Assembly (NCBI RefSeq): GCF_039993895.1
Contig: NZ_CP121194.1
Location: forward strand, 2,480,001 to 2,544,000
Origin: Edaphobacter paludis
Lineage (GTDB): Bacteria; Acidobacteriota; Terriglobia; Terriglobales; Acidobacteriaceae
Length of the DNA stretch: 64,000 bases
Direction: 5' to 3'
Part shown: piece after piece, positions 44,394-52,425 of the stretch
Layout of the letters: each line of letters starts with the position of its first letter
Numbering within the stretch: position 1 is the first letter of the stretch
The notes under the pieces: generated by a model
Told to the model about the DNA's origin: nothing
Database searches by the model: none
What the model saw: only the letters and a program-made list of their open reading frames with translations
Position numbers and translations under genes: made by a program

Positions 44394-44798
44394 ATGATGC
44401 AGCACTCAATACTCAAGGATTCGCACTTGGTCACAATCAATTACACAGGCGGCAGCAGTGATTCTCTCCATGCCGCAAAATTCACTGTTGACGCCAATGA
44501 CTCCACCGCACTCCTGGCTTTCGATCTGTCTTATAACCAGAGAAGAGGCAAACAGACGGACAACTATACGGACGTGACGTATCTGTTGGAACACTTAGCG
44601 AAAGTTCACATCATTCAAATGAACATAGATAAGGTGAGCAAAGAGCTAAGAAAGTACGACGACAGATATCCTAATGCCAAGTGGACATTGGAAATGGTGT
44701 TTGCAGATGGGGTGAAACATCATTTTCCCGGTAAGCTAAACGCGGGATTCAATTCCTTCACTGTGGCTGCACAGGACGGCGCAATTCCTACGTCTTAA
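44394..44798 (+). CDS. Hypothetical element protein 4
   Basis: 134 residues, soluble: LKDSHLVTINYTGGSSDSLHAAKFTVDANDSTALLAFDLSYNQRRGKQTDNYTDVTYLLEHLAKVHI, then a basic helical part ending in FTVAAQDGAIPTS. It is the last forward gene, converging on the integrase stop 12 bases away. I do not recognise it. Satellites often keep helper-interference or accessory genes in this position, but nothing in the sequence proves such a role. Confidence 0.58.
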   Translation: MMQHSILKDSHLVTINYTGGSSDSLHAAKFTVDANDSTALLAFDLSYNQRRGKQTDNYTDVTYLLEHLAKVHIIQMNIDKVSKELRKYDDRYPNAKWTLEMVFADGVKHHFPGKLNAGFNSFTVAAQDGAIPTS

Positions 44799-44810
44799 CC
44801 TGATGGCAGG

Positions 44811-46004
44811 TCATGCTGTCCAGTCAATCGAATTGATCTTGGATTGTGTGTGCGCATCCTCTTGTGGTCGCAAATAACGCATGGTTGAGGCTATGTCAGA
44901 GTGTCCCATCATCCCCTGTACCGTGCGGAGATCCAGACCAGACCGGAGCAACTGAGTGCAATAGGTGGCACGAAACTTGTGAAGAAACCACTTCTCACAC
45001 TCTTCCCTGCTCTTGCATCCCTCGCAACGTCCGCAGTTTAGCTCTGCCTTCTTAACCAAGCCTTTCAGCAACCGGAGCAACTTTGTGTGCGGCCTGTCTT
45101 TCGCATTGCCAATAACGAAGTGTTTGTCTGGATTCGCTTCCCTGTACTTTTTCAGCCTCTTAATCAAATCCAAGGGGATCGGGACAGACCGTTCCTCTTT
45201 ATCCTTGATCCTGAAACCTAATGATGGCTTTGAATGGATGGTGAGCGTTTGGGTCTGAAATGAAATGTCCTCCCATTCCAGATACATTGCTTCCTGTTCC
45301 CTCAATCCAGTCTTGAGCAAAAGATCGAAGATGAGCAGATGGTAGGGATCTGTCAGAAACTCGAAAAATGTCTTCAACTCTTTAGGGTCGTATATCTCAG
45401 GCAGAGTCTTATCGTATTTGGGTGCACTCTTGCCGAGGGCTGCCACAGGCACGCCACAATCGACTAGAAACGCCTTTACGTTCATGTGCCGGTTGTGAAC
45501 AGTACGAGCACCACACCCGCGCTTCTTGAGGGCTAAATGGTGGGCTGCAATGTCCTCTGCTGTCACCTGGTCAGCGTATGTCTTGCCTGTGACTGAAAGA
45601 AACTCACCTATTGCGAGACGGTATGCAGCGGCAGCAACGGTTGCCCCTCTGTCCTCTGCCGACTGGACAAATGTGTCGGCCCGACGCGATAGCAGAATGC
45701 GCCCTTTCTCTTCTACCAGCACGGCACCACCTGCCACGGCTGCATCACGCGCAACCAACAATTGCGCTTCCTTGTCTCTCTCCTGCAAGGCATCCTGCGC
45801 ATTGGTTCCAACATTGCGATAGACAGGCTTTGATCCTTTATAGGACCGCAACTCGTAATGCCCTTCCGCATACTCGCGGGGCTGGCCATCTACGACCACA
45901 TAGTTAGGTCTGATTCGTCCATTGCGACCAATGGCGACGGGGTAACGTCTCCACCCTTTTTCGGTTTTGCAGTATCGGAGTAGGATTACCTTGCGATTTG
46001 CCAT
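44811..46004 (-). CDS. int: Tyrosine integrase with Cys-cluster insertion
   Basis: 397 residues, reverse strand. Catalytic residues of tyrosine recombinases are recognisable: Arg in LLLKTGLREQEAMYLEW (about 236), the H-x-x-R pair in LHKFRAT (about 341-344), the late His in MMGHSD (about 365) and nucleophile Tyr in STMRYLRPQ (about 374). The N-terminal half has a core-binding domain (YADQVTAEDIAAHHLALKKRG). Unusual is NCGRCEGCKSREECEKW immediately before HxxR, four Cys in a zinc-ribbon-like spacing. It catalyses insertion at the tRNA-Ser end; its start lies 105 bases from attR. AGAGG serves as ribosome site. Confidence 0.95.
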   Translation of the reverse strand: MANRKVILLRYCKTEKGWRRYPVAIGRNGRIRPNYVVVDGQPREYAEGHYELRSYKGSKPVYRNVGTNAQDALQERDKEAQLLVARDAAVAGGAVLVEEKGRILLSRRADTFVQSAEDRGATVAAAAYRLAIGEFLSVTGKTYADQVTAEDIAAHHLALKKRGCGARTVHNRHMNVKAFLVDCGVPVAALGKSAPKYDKTLPEIYDPKELKTFFEFLTDPYHLLIFDLLLKTGLREQEAMYLEWEDISFQTQTLTIHSKPSLGFRIKDKEERSVPIPLDLIKRLKKYREANPDKHFVIGNAKDRPHTKLLRLLKGLVKKAELNCGRCEGCKSREECEKWFLHKFRATYCTQLLRSGLDLRTVQGMMGHSDIASTMRYLRPQEDAHTQSKINSIDWTA

Positions 46005-46024
46005 GAGCTAGCCTCTGGAGGTGT

Positions 46025-46036
46025 TTTACCTCGCTA
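46025..46036 (+). repeat. Candidate integrase arm site near attR
   Basis: TTTACCTCGCTA, matching the pair at 32486 and 32504 at ten or more of twelve positions. It lies 21 bases upstream of the integrase start. Confidence 0.4.
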
Positions 46037-46108
46037 AAATCTAGCTATGACTATATGCCAACATCTAAGTAATTGTAAACAATAAGGTAACAGATTATTA
46101 GCTTACAG

Positions 46109-46127
46109 TCCCTGTCTCTCCGCCATA
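46109..46127 (+). repeat. Right attachment site (attR)
   Basis: The 19 bases are identical to tRNA-Ser 32377-32395. Only the 3' piece of the tRNA is duplicated here; the upstream part is unrelated, as expected for the far junction of an integrated element. Confidence 0.92.
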
Positions 46128-46169
46128 AACTAGTTCCAAGACTTCCAAAGACATCTAAACGAGATCATC

Positions 46170-46201
46170 TAACCCCAGAAAATACTGGGGTTATGTTTTT
46201 T
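46170..46201 (+). terminator. Intrinsic terminator just right of attR
   Basis: TAACCCCAG-aaaata-CTGGGGTTA, a 9-bp perfect stem, then TG and six Ts. It could be the original tRNA-Ser terminator pushed right by integration, or belong to the second island. Confidence 0.75.
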
Positions 46202-46237
46202 AGCGTCCAATAAGGTACAGGGGGAGCCAGCGCTGGG

Positions 46238-46282
46238 TGCGGGTACATTCGCAGGTATCCTCCTCGCGTAATGCGGGTACAT
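46238..46282 (+). repeat. Direct repeats in the leader of the integrase pseudogene
   Basis: TGCGGGTACAT at 46238 and 46272, with a looser relative (CGCAGGTATCC) between. Such GCGGGTA words before DUF4102-type integrases are plausible arm sites. Confidence 0.5.
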
Positions 46283-46308
46283 CTCAGAAAAACGGGTGCG
46301 AGAGCACG

Positions 46309-47525
46309 ATGTCGCTTACCGATACCGAGATCCGAAGGGCCAAGAAGAGGGAGAAGCCCTACAATCTGAGCGATGGCGGAAACCTCTACCTATGGATCAC
46401 GCCTCCGGGTGGGAAGCTGTGGCGCTGGGCTTACAGGTATGAGGGAAAAGCGAAACTCATGACCTTTGGAAGGTACCCTGAGATTCCCCTTGCACTGGCC
46501 AGGGAGCGCCACGGTGAAGCCCGCAAGCTATTGGCAGTCGGCGTTGATCCGATGGCGAAGCGCAAAGGCGATAGAGCCGCGAGCAAGGCATCTGACGCGA
46601 ACTCCTTTCAAACTATCGCGCAACTGTGGCTGGAGCACTGGAAGCAGGGTAAGAGCGCTCGCCATGCCGACGGTACGCGGCGACGATTGAAGGCGAATGT
46701 GTATCCTCTGCTGGGCATCCGCCCTATTACGGAGATCGAAGCTCCCGAACTTGTGGCGATGGTCAAGGCAATCGAGACGAGGGGCGCAGCTGATTTGGCC
46801 AAGCGAGCACTGGAGACAACCGGGCAGATCTTCCGTTATGCCATCGCGCACGGCTGCGCTAAGCGCAACACCGCCGCCGACATCAAGCCCCGGGACGTTC
46901 TCAAGCCGACTCGCACGGTCAATCTCGCCCGCGTAAACGCCAAGGAATTACCTGCGCTGCTGAGAGCGATCGAGGTCTACCGAGGGAAAGTGATTACCCG
47001 ACTGGCAATGAAACTGATGGCTCTAACCTTCGTTCGCACGTCTGAACTGATCGGCGCTCGCTGGGATGAGTTCGACTTAGAGGCGCAGCGCTGGAATATC
47101 CCAGCCGAGCGGATGAAGATGAAGACCTCGCACATTGTCTCGTTGGCCACTCAGGCTTTGGAACTTTTGGAACTGTTGCGCCCGCTGACAGGAGGCAGCG
47201 AGCTGCTCTTCCCCGGCGACCGCGATCACCGAAAGCCCATGAGCAATAACACCATTCTGGGATCGCTGAAACGCATGGGCTATGGCGGCGTCATGACCGG
47301 CCACGGTTTAGGGGGCTCGCGAGCACGATCCTTCACGAGCAGGGATATCAGCATGAGCATATCGAGTTGCAGCTTGCCCACGCGCCTCGTAATGCGGTGA
47401 GCGCCGCTTATAACCATGCGCTCTATCTGGAGCCGCGAGCGAAGATGATGCAGCAATGGGCGGACTTCTTAGAACAAACTCAACGCGGCGCCAAGGTCTT
47501 AGTCTTTCGGGACGTGGTGGCATAG
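46309..47525 (+). pseudogene. DUF4102-type tyrosine integrase, frameshifted
   Basis: Reads MSLTDTEIRRAKKREKPYNLSDGGNLYLWITPPGGKLWRWAYRYEGK..., the DUF4102/P4-type N-terminal arm domain, then a core-binding domain (FQTIAQLWLEHWKQGKSARH) and LTFVRTSELIGARWDEFDL with the first catalytic Arg. In GHGLGG, near 47312, one base is missing compared with the family GHGFRGLAS. The frame then fails, while the expected end (LASTILHEQGYQHEHIELQLAHAPRNAVSAAYNHALYLEPRAKMMQQWADF) continues in another frame to 47525. The HxxR Arg is lost even if the frame is repaired. It marks the left end of the second island. Confidence 0.88.
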
Positions 47526-47574
47526 TGCCAGTCTTCAATCTGGGCGTAACCGTGTCGTCGCTCTCCATCAGCAC

Positions 47575-47779
47575 GTTTTTCTAGCTCCGGAAGCTGTTTG
47601 CTGAGCCAGATCGAGTGCGTCCCAGCCTTCATGGCCACTCGTGTCGGAGGCACATCAATAAACCACTTCTCGACTCCCTTCGGAGCGGCTTTGAAACGGT
47701 TTCGATCGACCACTTCTACTTCTTCGTTGAGCGTGCAGTAATAGCTCTAGACATCTCCAAGGTTGATACCGACCATCAT
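47575..47779 (-). pseudogene. IS110-family transposase N-terminal remnant
   Basis: Minus-strand translation GINLGDV-stop-SYYCTLNEEVEVVDRNRFKAAPKGVEKWF then IDVPPTRVAMKAGTHSIWLSKQL is the N-terminal RuvC-like part of IS110-family transposases, with the usual W of GDxW turned into a TAG stop. Similarity ends at about LPELEK; the rest of the gene is gone. No inverted repeats are seen, as expected of IS110. Confidence 0.75.
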
Positions 47780-47950
47780 CTCAACCCTAGGCTGTCTGCA
47801 TTGGACTTTCGCGACGAGGTGCTGCGAAGAATTTTTCATAGGAAACAGCTCTTTCTCTTTTGAAAGGCCTGCTCATCCTATTTTCCAAATTAATTCGCAA
47901 GACAGAGAAATATGGTTCAGGAGTGACTGTATTTCGATTTTCGGTGCAGA

Positions 47951-48103
47951 TTACTTTTTCCATTGATCGAGTGCCTGAAGCAGGACCATCACAAAAATCC
48001 ACATTAGAACCACCATAATCAATCCAAAACCCACCCAGAAAAGTATCTGCACAAGCTGACTTCCGAACGGTTGCTTTTTCCGCGGATAACGATTTTTCGA
48101 CAT
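47951..48103 (-). CDS. 50-residue membrane protein downstream of the metal pump
   Basis: Reads MSKNRYPRKKQPFGSQLVQI then LFWVGFGLIMVVLMWIFVMVLLQALDQWKK. A basic N-terminus is followed by one long hydrophobic helix rich in Met. It begins 53 bases after the czcA stop on the same strand. A longer frame over the same bases in another phase has no such organisation. Small helices of this kind sometimes accompany RND pumps; the role here is inference. Confidence 0.58.
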   Translation of the reverse strand: MSKNRYPRKKQPFGSQLVQILFWVGFGLIMVVLMWIFVMVLLQALDQWKK

Positions 48104-48156
48104 CAGTCACTCGGATTTCGAAGAATGTTTTTAAGTGCAGAGCAGAAATTTCGGCG

Positions 48157-51100
48157 CTAATTCTGAAACTCTGTCTCCACAGCAGGAAGAATGTCATCGT
48201 CGTCAGCAATCCAAACGTATAACGTGGGCAGCAGGAAAACACTCATCACTAGACTGGCGACTAGACCGCCGACGATCACAATGGCAAATGGCCGCTGCGA
48301 ATCGGAGCCAATTCCGTGTGACAACGCAGCAGGCAGAAGACCGAGCGTTGCCACGAGCATCGTGATCATGATCGGGCGCAGGCGTAGAACGGCGCCTTCC
48401 ACTGCAGATTCTTCGATCCCATTGCCACGTGCACGTAACTGGTTGATGTATTCAAGCATGATGACGCCTGTCTGCACCGATACGCCGAATAGTGCCAGCA
48501 GTCCGACATCAGAAGAGACGCTGAAGTTAGTATGTGTGACCAGGAGCGCCACCAGTCCGCCGATGCTGGCCAGAAGCACATTGGCCATGATGAGCATCGC
48601 CCACTTGAAGGACTTGAACATCGTGTAGAGGATAAGAAAGATGAGCAGCACTGTAACGGGAAGTACTACCGCAAATCGCCGGTTAGCGCGCTTCTGGCTT
48701 TCATACTCGCCGGCCCAGTCGAAGTGATATCCAGGCGGAAGTTTTACCTCTTTGTTTACATGTGCGATCGCTTCTTCCACAGTGCTGCCCAGATCGCGTC
48801 CGCGCACGCTGTACTTAATTGCCACATAACGCTGGCCGCCCTCGCGGTAAATCTCCTCTGCTCCATCATCGGTAGTCGCATTTGTGAGTTGTGCAAGAGA
48901 TACGCGTTCGCCCGATGGAGAGAGCAGGCGGATGTTCTCGATGGCTTCTCGGGTATCTCGATATTGTTTCTGGTACCGTAATGTGACATCGTAACGTGCA
49001 TCACCCTTCAATACCTGCGTGAGCGCCCCACCGCCGACTGCTGTCTGAATAGCATCCTGGACATCCGCAACATTGATGCCCCAGCGCGCAGCAGCATCGC
49101 GGTTTACGGTGAGATTGAGGTTAGGTTGGCCGATGATGCGGAAGAGTCCCAGATCCTGCACTCCGCGCACGTGACTCATGACGTCGACTACTTGATTGCC
49201 CTTTGCTTCGAGAGTCTTCAGATCGTCACCGTAAATTTTTACTGCCAACTCGCCTTTTACTCCGCTGACGGCTTCTTCCATGTTGTCCGAGATCGGCTGC
49301 GAGAAGTTCCAGATCACTCCGGGCATTTTCTCCAACTGCTGATTCATGGCAGCGATCAATTCATCCTTGTTCTGGTGAAAGACAGAACGCCATTCTTCCT
49401 TTTGCTTTAGATCTACAAAATACTCGGTATTGAAGAAACCGGTTGTGTCGGTGCCATCATCGGGACGGCCAACCTGGCTGACCACCTGCTTGACTTCAGG
49501 AAATGAAGACATAACAATGCGGGCCTTGTTCATCAGGTCCACACCCTCGGTTGGGCCAGTGCTTGGCGCGAGCGTGCCGCGAACCCACAGCGCTCCTTCA
49601 TCGAGGTGAGGTAGAAACTCTGAACCGATGGCGCCTCCAAAGGCAAGAAATGCGGCAACCAGGAGTGCGCCTACTGCCACTCCTACCGTGAGGACGCGGC
49701 GTTTAATGGCCCATTTTACCGCTGGACGGTATCGAACGGTAAGCCACGTCATTACCGGATTAGCCCACTCTTTAGCACCGCGCTGAAAGAAGAAATCTGC
49801 CAGCACCGGGGCAATGAGCATAGAGAAGGTGAGCGCGCCGAGAAGAGCAAACGCTACCGTCCAGGCCATCGGTTTGAAGAGACGCCCTTCTACGGACTGT
49901 AGCGTAAAGATTGGAAGATAGGCAGTGATAATGATAGCAATCGCATAGAAAACGGGGCGCTGTACTTCGTGTGCGGCGTCGCGAATTTTATCTCTTGGGC
50001 TGCGATAGTCGGTTCCATTGTGACTCAGGTGGCGGATGATGTTCTCGATCATAACTACGGCGCCGTCTACCACCATGCCGAAGTCGAGAGCGCCAAGCGA
50101 AAGAAGGTTCGCCGGAATGTGCCGTAGATCGAGACATATCGACGCGAACAGTAGCGAGAAAGGAATGGTAAGCGCAACGATAAAAGCGCCGCGAGCATTC
50201 CCGAGGAACAGAAACAAAATGATCGCCACGAGAATAATGCCGTGCGCCATGTTGTGGAGCACAGTATGCGTTGTGAAATGCACTAAATCAGACCGATCAA
50301 GGAACGGAACAATCTTCACTCCCTTGGGAAGGATATGATCGTTCAACTCGTCGGTCATTTTGTGAATGGCCTGGAGTACCGGGTCGGCATCGTCGCCTTT
50401 TTGCAGAAGAACGACACCTTCTACAACGTCATCGTTATCGACGACTTTGCCGTCCACGCGCCGGATGGCTTTGCCGATCTGCCCCAGACGGATCTTCGAG
50501 CCTTGCGTTACAGTCGCAATGTCTTTGATCCGCAGTGGCGTTCCGCTCTGCGTTTTGATAACTGTATTGGCGATGTCCTGAATGCTTGTGAAGAGGCCGA
50601 CGGAGCGCACATTGATCTGCTGGCTGCCCTCCTCGATAAAGCTGCCGCCGGCATTTACATTGTTATTCGCGAGCTGTTGTTCTACCTGGCCGATGCTTAG
50701 CCCATACGAGATGAGTTTGTCGGGGTCCAGCCGTACCTGATACTCCTTGGTTGTTCCTCCGAAGCTCGAAACGTCCACGACTCCAGGGACATTTTTGTAT
50801 GCCTTCTCCAGTGTCCAATCTTCGAGCGACTTCAATTCCATCAGGTCGTACGAAGGGTTTTTGCTCTCCAGCGTGTACCAGTAAATTTGCCCTACGGGAC
50901 TCCAGTCGGTACCGATTTGCGGCTGTAGACCGGTAGGCAGGGTGACTTGCGAAAGCCTTTCCAGCACATGCTCGCGGTTCCAGTCATTCGTCGAATCGTC
51001 ATCGAAGACCATGGTGACGCTGGAAAGTCCCGCCAGCGACACTGATCGCAGATGCTGCATGTGCGGGATGCCGGCCATCGCTATTTCGAGGGGAATTGTA

Positions 51101-51294
51101 ACCTGCTGTTCCACCTCTTCCGACGCGCGGCCAGGCCATTGAGTGATCACCTGCACATAATTGTTTGCAACGTCTGGATACGCTTCAATAGGCAGGTTGC
51201 GAAACGAGAGAATACCCCAGCAAAACAACAGGACGGCACCGCCAAGCACAATCCAGCGGTTCCGGAGCGCAAAATCAACCAGTGCACGAATCAT
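48157..51294 (-). CDS. czcA: Heavy-metal efflux RND pump (CzcA/CusA-like)
   Basis: 1045 residues, reverse strand. It belongs to the HME branch: LSLGALDFGMVVDGAVVMIENIIRHLSH near residue 400 has the single-Asp TM4 motif DFGxxVDGAVVxxEN of Czc/Cnr/Cus pumps, unlike the DD of the other RND pump in this window. The N-terminus (IVLGGAVLLFCWGILSFRNLPIEAYPDV) is also typical. It should export divalent or monovalent metal ions (Co/Zn/Cd or Cu/Ag) from the periplasm by proton exchange. The adaptor gene ends one base before its start region. The metal cannot be named with certainty. Confidence 0.94.
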   Translation of the reverse strand: MIRALVDFALRNRWIVLGGAVLLFCWGILSFRNLPIEAYPDVANNYVQVITQWPGRASEEVEQQVTIPLEIAMAGIPHMQHLRSVSLAGLSSVTMVFDDDSTNDWNREHVLERLSQVTLPTGLQPQIGTDWSPVGQIYWYTLESKNPSYDLMELKSLEDWTLEKAYKNVPGVVDVSSFGGTTKEYQVRLDPDKLISYGLSIGQVEQQLANNNVNAGGSFIEEGSQQINVRSVGLFTSIQDIANTVIKTQSGTPLRIKDIATVTQGSKIRLGQIGKAIRRVDGKVVDNDDVVEGVVLLQKGDDADPVLQAIHKMTDELNDHILPKGVKIVPFLDRSDLVHFTTHTVLHNMAHGIILVAIILFLFLGNARGAFIVALTIPFSLLFASICLDLRHIPANLLSLGALDFGMVVDGAVVMIENIIRHLSHNGTDYRSPRDKIRDAAHEVQRPVFYAIAIIITAYLPIFTLQSVEGRLFKPMAWTVAFALLGALTFSMLIAPVLADFFFQRGAKEWANPVMTWLTVRYRPAVKWAIKRRVLTVGVAVGALLVAAFLAFGGAIGSEFLPHLDEGALWVRGTLAPSTGPTEGVDLMNKARIVMSSFPEVKQVVSQVGRPDDGTDTTGFFNTEYFVDLKQKEEWRSVFHQNKDELIAAMNQQLEKMPGVIWNFSQPISDNMEEAVSGVKGELAVKIYGDDLKTLEAKGNQVVDVMSHVRGVQDLGLFRIIGQPNLNLTVNRDAAARWGINVADVQDAIQTAVGGGALTQVLKGDARYDVTLRYQKQYRDTREAIENIRLLSPSGERVSLAQLTNATTDDGAEEIYREGGQRYVAIKYSVRGRDLGSTVEEAIAHVNKEVKLPPGYHFDWAGEYESQKRANRRFAVVLPVTVLLIFLILYTMFKSFKWAMLIMANVLLASIGGLVALLVTHTNFSVSSDVGLLALFGVSVQTGVIMLEYINQLRARGNGIEESAVEGAVLRLRPIMITMLVATLGLLPAALSHGIGSDSQRPFAIVIVGGLVASLVMSVFLLPTLYVWIADDDDILPAVETEFQN

Positions 51295-52425
51295 CTACTG
51301 CTCCACCGTACTGTTCAGTGAAAGTGCATTGCTGACCACCTGCTGGCCTGCACTGACGCCCGACATGATCTCCTGCTGATTGTTCGGCAGCATTTTGCCC
51401 GTGGTAACTTCCACTCGCCGGAACTGATTGTCTCCGGCAGGAACAAAGACCCAATCCCGATCGTGCAGATGGAGGACCGCATCTGCCGGAACTGTGGCCC
51501 GCTGTTCGAGATGTTTCCCATGGAAATTAGCCGTGACAAACATACCGATATTCATGAATCCAGGGTTGTGTACCTGAAGACGTACCTGGGCAGTTCGGAG
51601 ATTCGGATCAAGGATCGGGCTGATATTGCTGATCGTACCGGTGAGAACCTTATCGGGATAGGCATTGAAGTGAATGTCTGCCGTCTGTCCAAGATGGATG
51701 GAAGGAATGTCGTTCTCATACACGTTGCAGATCACCCAGACATCGGAAAGATTGGCAATCGTGAAAGCTGTGGAGGATCCTGAATAGGTGACGCCCGCGG
51801 CTGCAGCATCTGTCACGTTTTGCGTAACGACTACACCGGATGTCGGTGCGTACACGTTAACAATGTTGCTCGGGTGATCTTTATCAATACCCAGCGTCTG
51901 CAATTGTTGCTCTGCTGCATGTAAGTCGGCTACTGCATCCTGCTCTGTATTCTGTGCCTGTTCGAGCTGGCTTTGTGGAATCGCGCCATGCTGATAAAGA
52001 ATTTCTGCGCGCCTTAACTGGGTAGTCGCGAGATGCTCATCGTTGACCGCTTTGAGGTATGTATTGAATGCTCCGGCGACGTCATTGCTTTGCACCCGCA
52101 TGAGCAACTGTCCTTTCTTTACGGTATCTCCAAGCCGTACACGAATATCAACGACACGACCTGATGCGAGCGAGATGACAGGAAGCATTTTGGCGATATC
52201 GGGATTCACCGTTCCTGTCACATTCAGATCAGAGGCAGCCTGATAGGGAGCGGATACCGTTAACGGAAATTGTTCTGGGTGATCGACAGTCACTTCGTTT
52301 GAATCTGAAACGTGGATTACCTGTGTTGGTGGAGGTGCACCAGCTGCAGGGTCGGACTTTTTTTCGCACGCGGTCAGCGAAAGGCAGATGATGCAGCCGA
52401 CAGCTTTCAATATAAACTTACGCAT
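51295..52425 (-). CDS. czcB: Metal-efflux periplasmic adaptor lipoprotein (CzcB-like)
   Basis: 376 residues. Lipobox LTAC gives lipidated Cys20. Adaptor domains follow: PVISLASGRVVDIRVRLGDTVKKGQLLMRVQS (lipoyl half 1), a helical hairpin (about 120-190), NIVNVYAPTSGVVVTQNVTDAA (lipoyl half 2) and a beta-barrel (VWVICNVYENDIPSIHLGQTADIHFNAYPD). It links the pump to the outer-membrane channel. Its stop overlaps the start region of the pump gene and its ATG overlaps the stop of the channel gene by one base. Confidence 0.93.
   Translation of the reverse strand: MRKFILKAVGCIICLSLTACEKKSDPAAGAPPPTQVIHVSDSNEVTVDHPEQFPLTVSAPYQAASDLNVTGTVNPDIAKMLPVISLASGRVVDIRVRLGDTVKKGQLLMRVQSNDVAGAFNTYLKAVNDEHLATTQLRRAEILYQHGAIPQSQLEQAQNTEQDAVADLHAAEQQLQTLGIDKDHPSNIVNVYAPTSGVVVTQNVTDAAAAGVTYSGSSTAFTIANLSDVWVICNVYENDIPSIHLGQTADIHFNAYPDKVLTGTISNISPILDPNLRTAQVRLQVHNPGFMNIGMFVTANFHGKHLEQRATVPADAVLHLHDRDWVFVPAGDNQFRRVEVTTGKMLPNNQQEIMSGVSAGQQVVSNALSLNSTVEQ

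Larger units (their letters stand above)
32377..46127 (+). mobile_element. Integrated capsid-forming phage satellite (cf-PICI-like), 13.75 kb
   Basis: Bounded by a perfect 19-bp duplication of the tRNA-Ser end and carrying an integrase whose 5' end faces attR. Gene order is: excisionase-like HTH, sigma-like protein, zinc-finger/winged-helix replication-type protein, three small genes, a repeat-rich gene-free stretch, small terminase, large terminase, HK97 portal, prohead protease, major capsid, then two small genes and the integrase. Head-and-packaging genes are complete and in canonical order, yet no tail, tape-measure, baseplate, head-tail connector, holin, endolysin or DNA-polymerase gene is present. 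Known cf-PICIs have this logic and rely on a helper phage for tails. A prophage decayed by precise loss of tail and lysis genes is the alternative; intact frames and short spacing argue against it. Confidence 0.8.

Noticed and set aside
47787-48242. A 151-codon reverse frame overlapping the end of czcA
   Set aside because: It overlaps the pump gene in another phase. The 50-residue frame in the next phase gives a sensible membrane protein.
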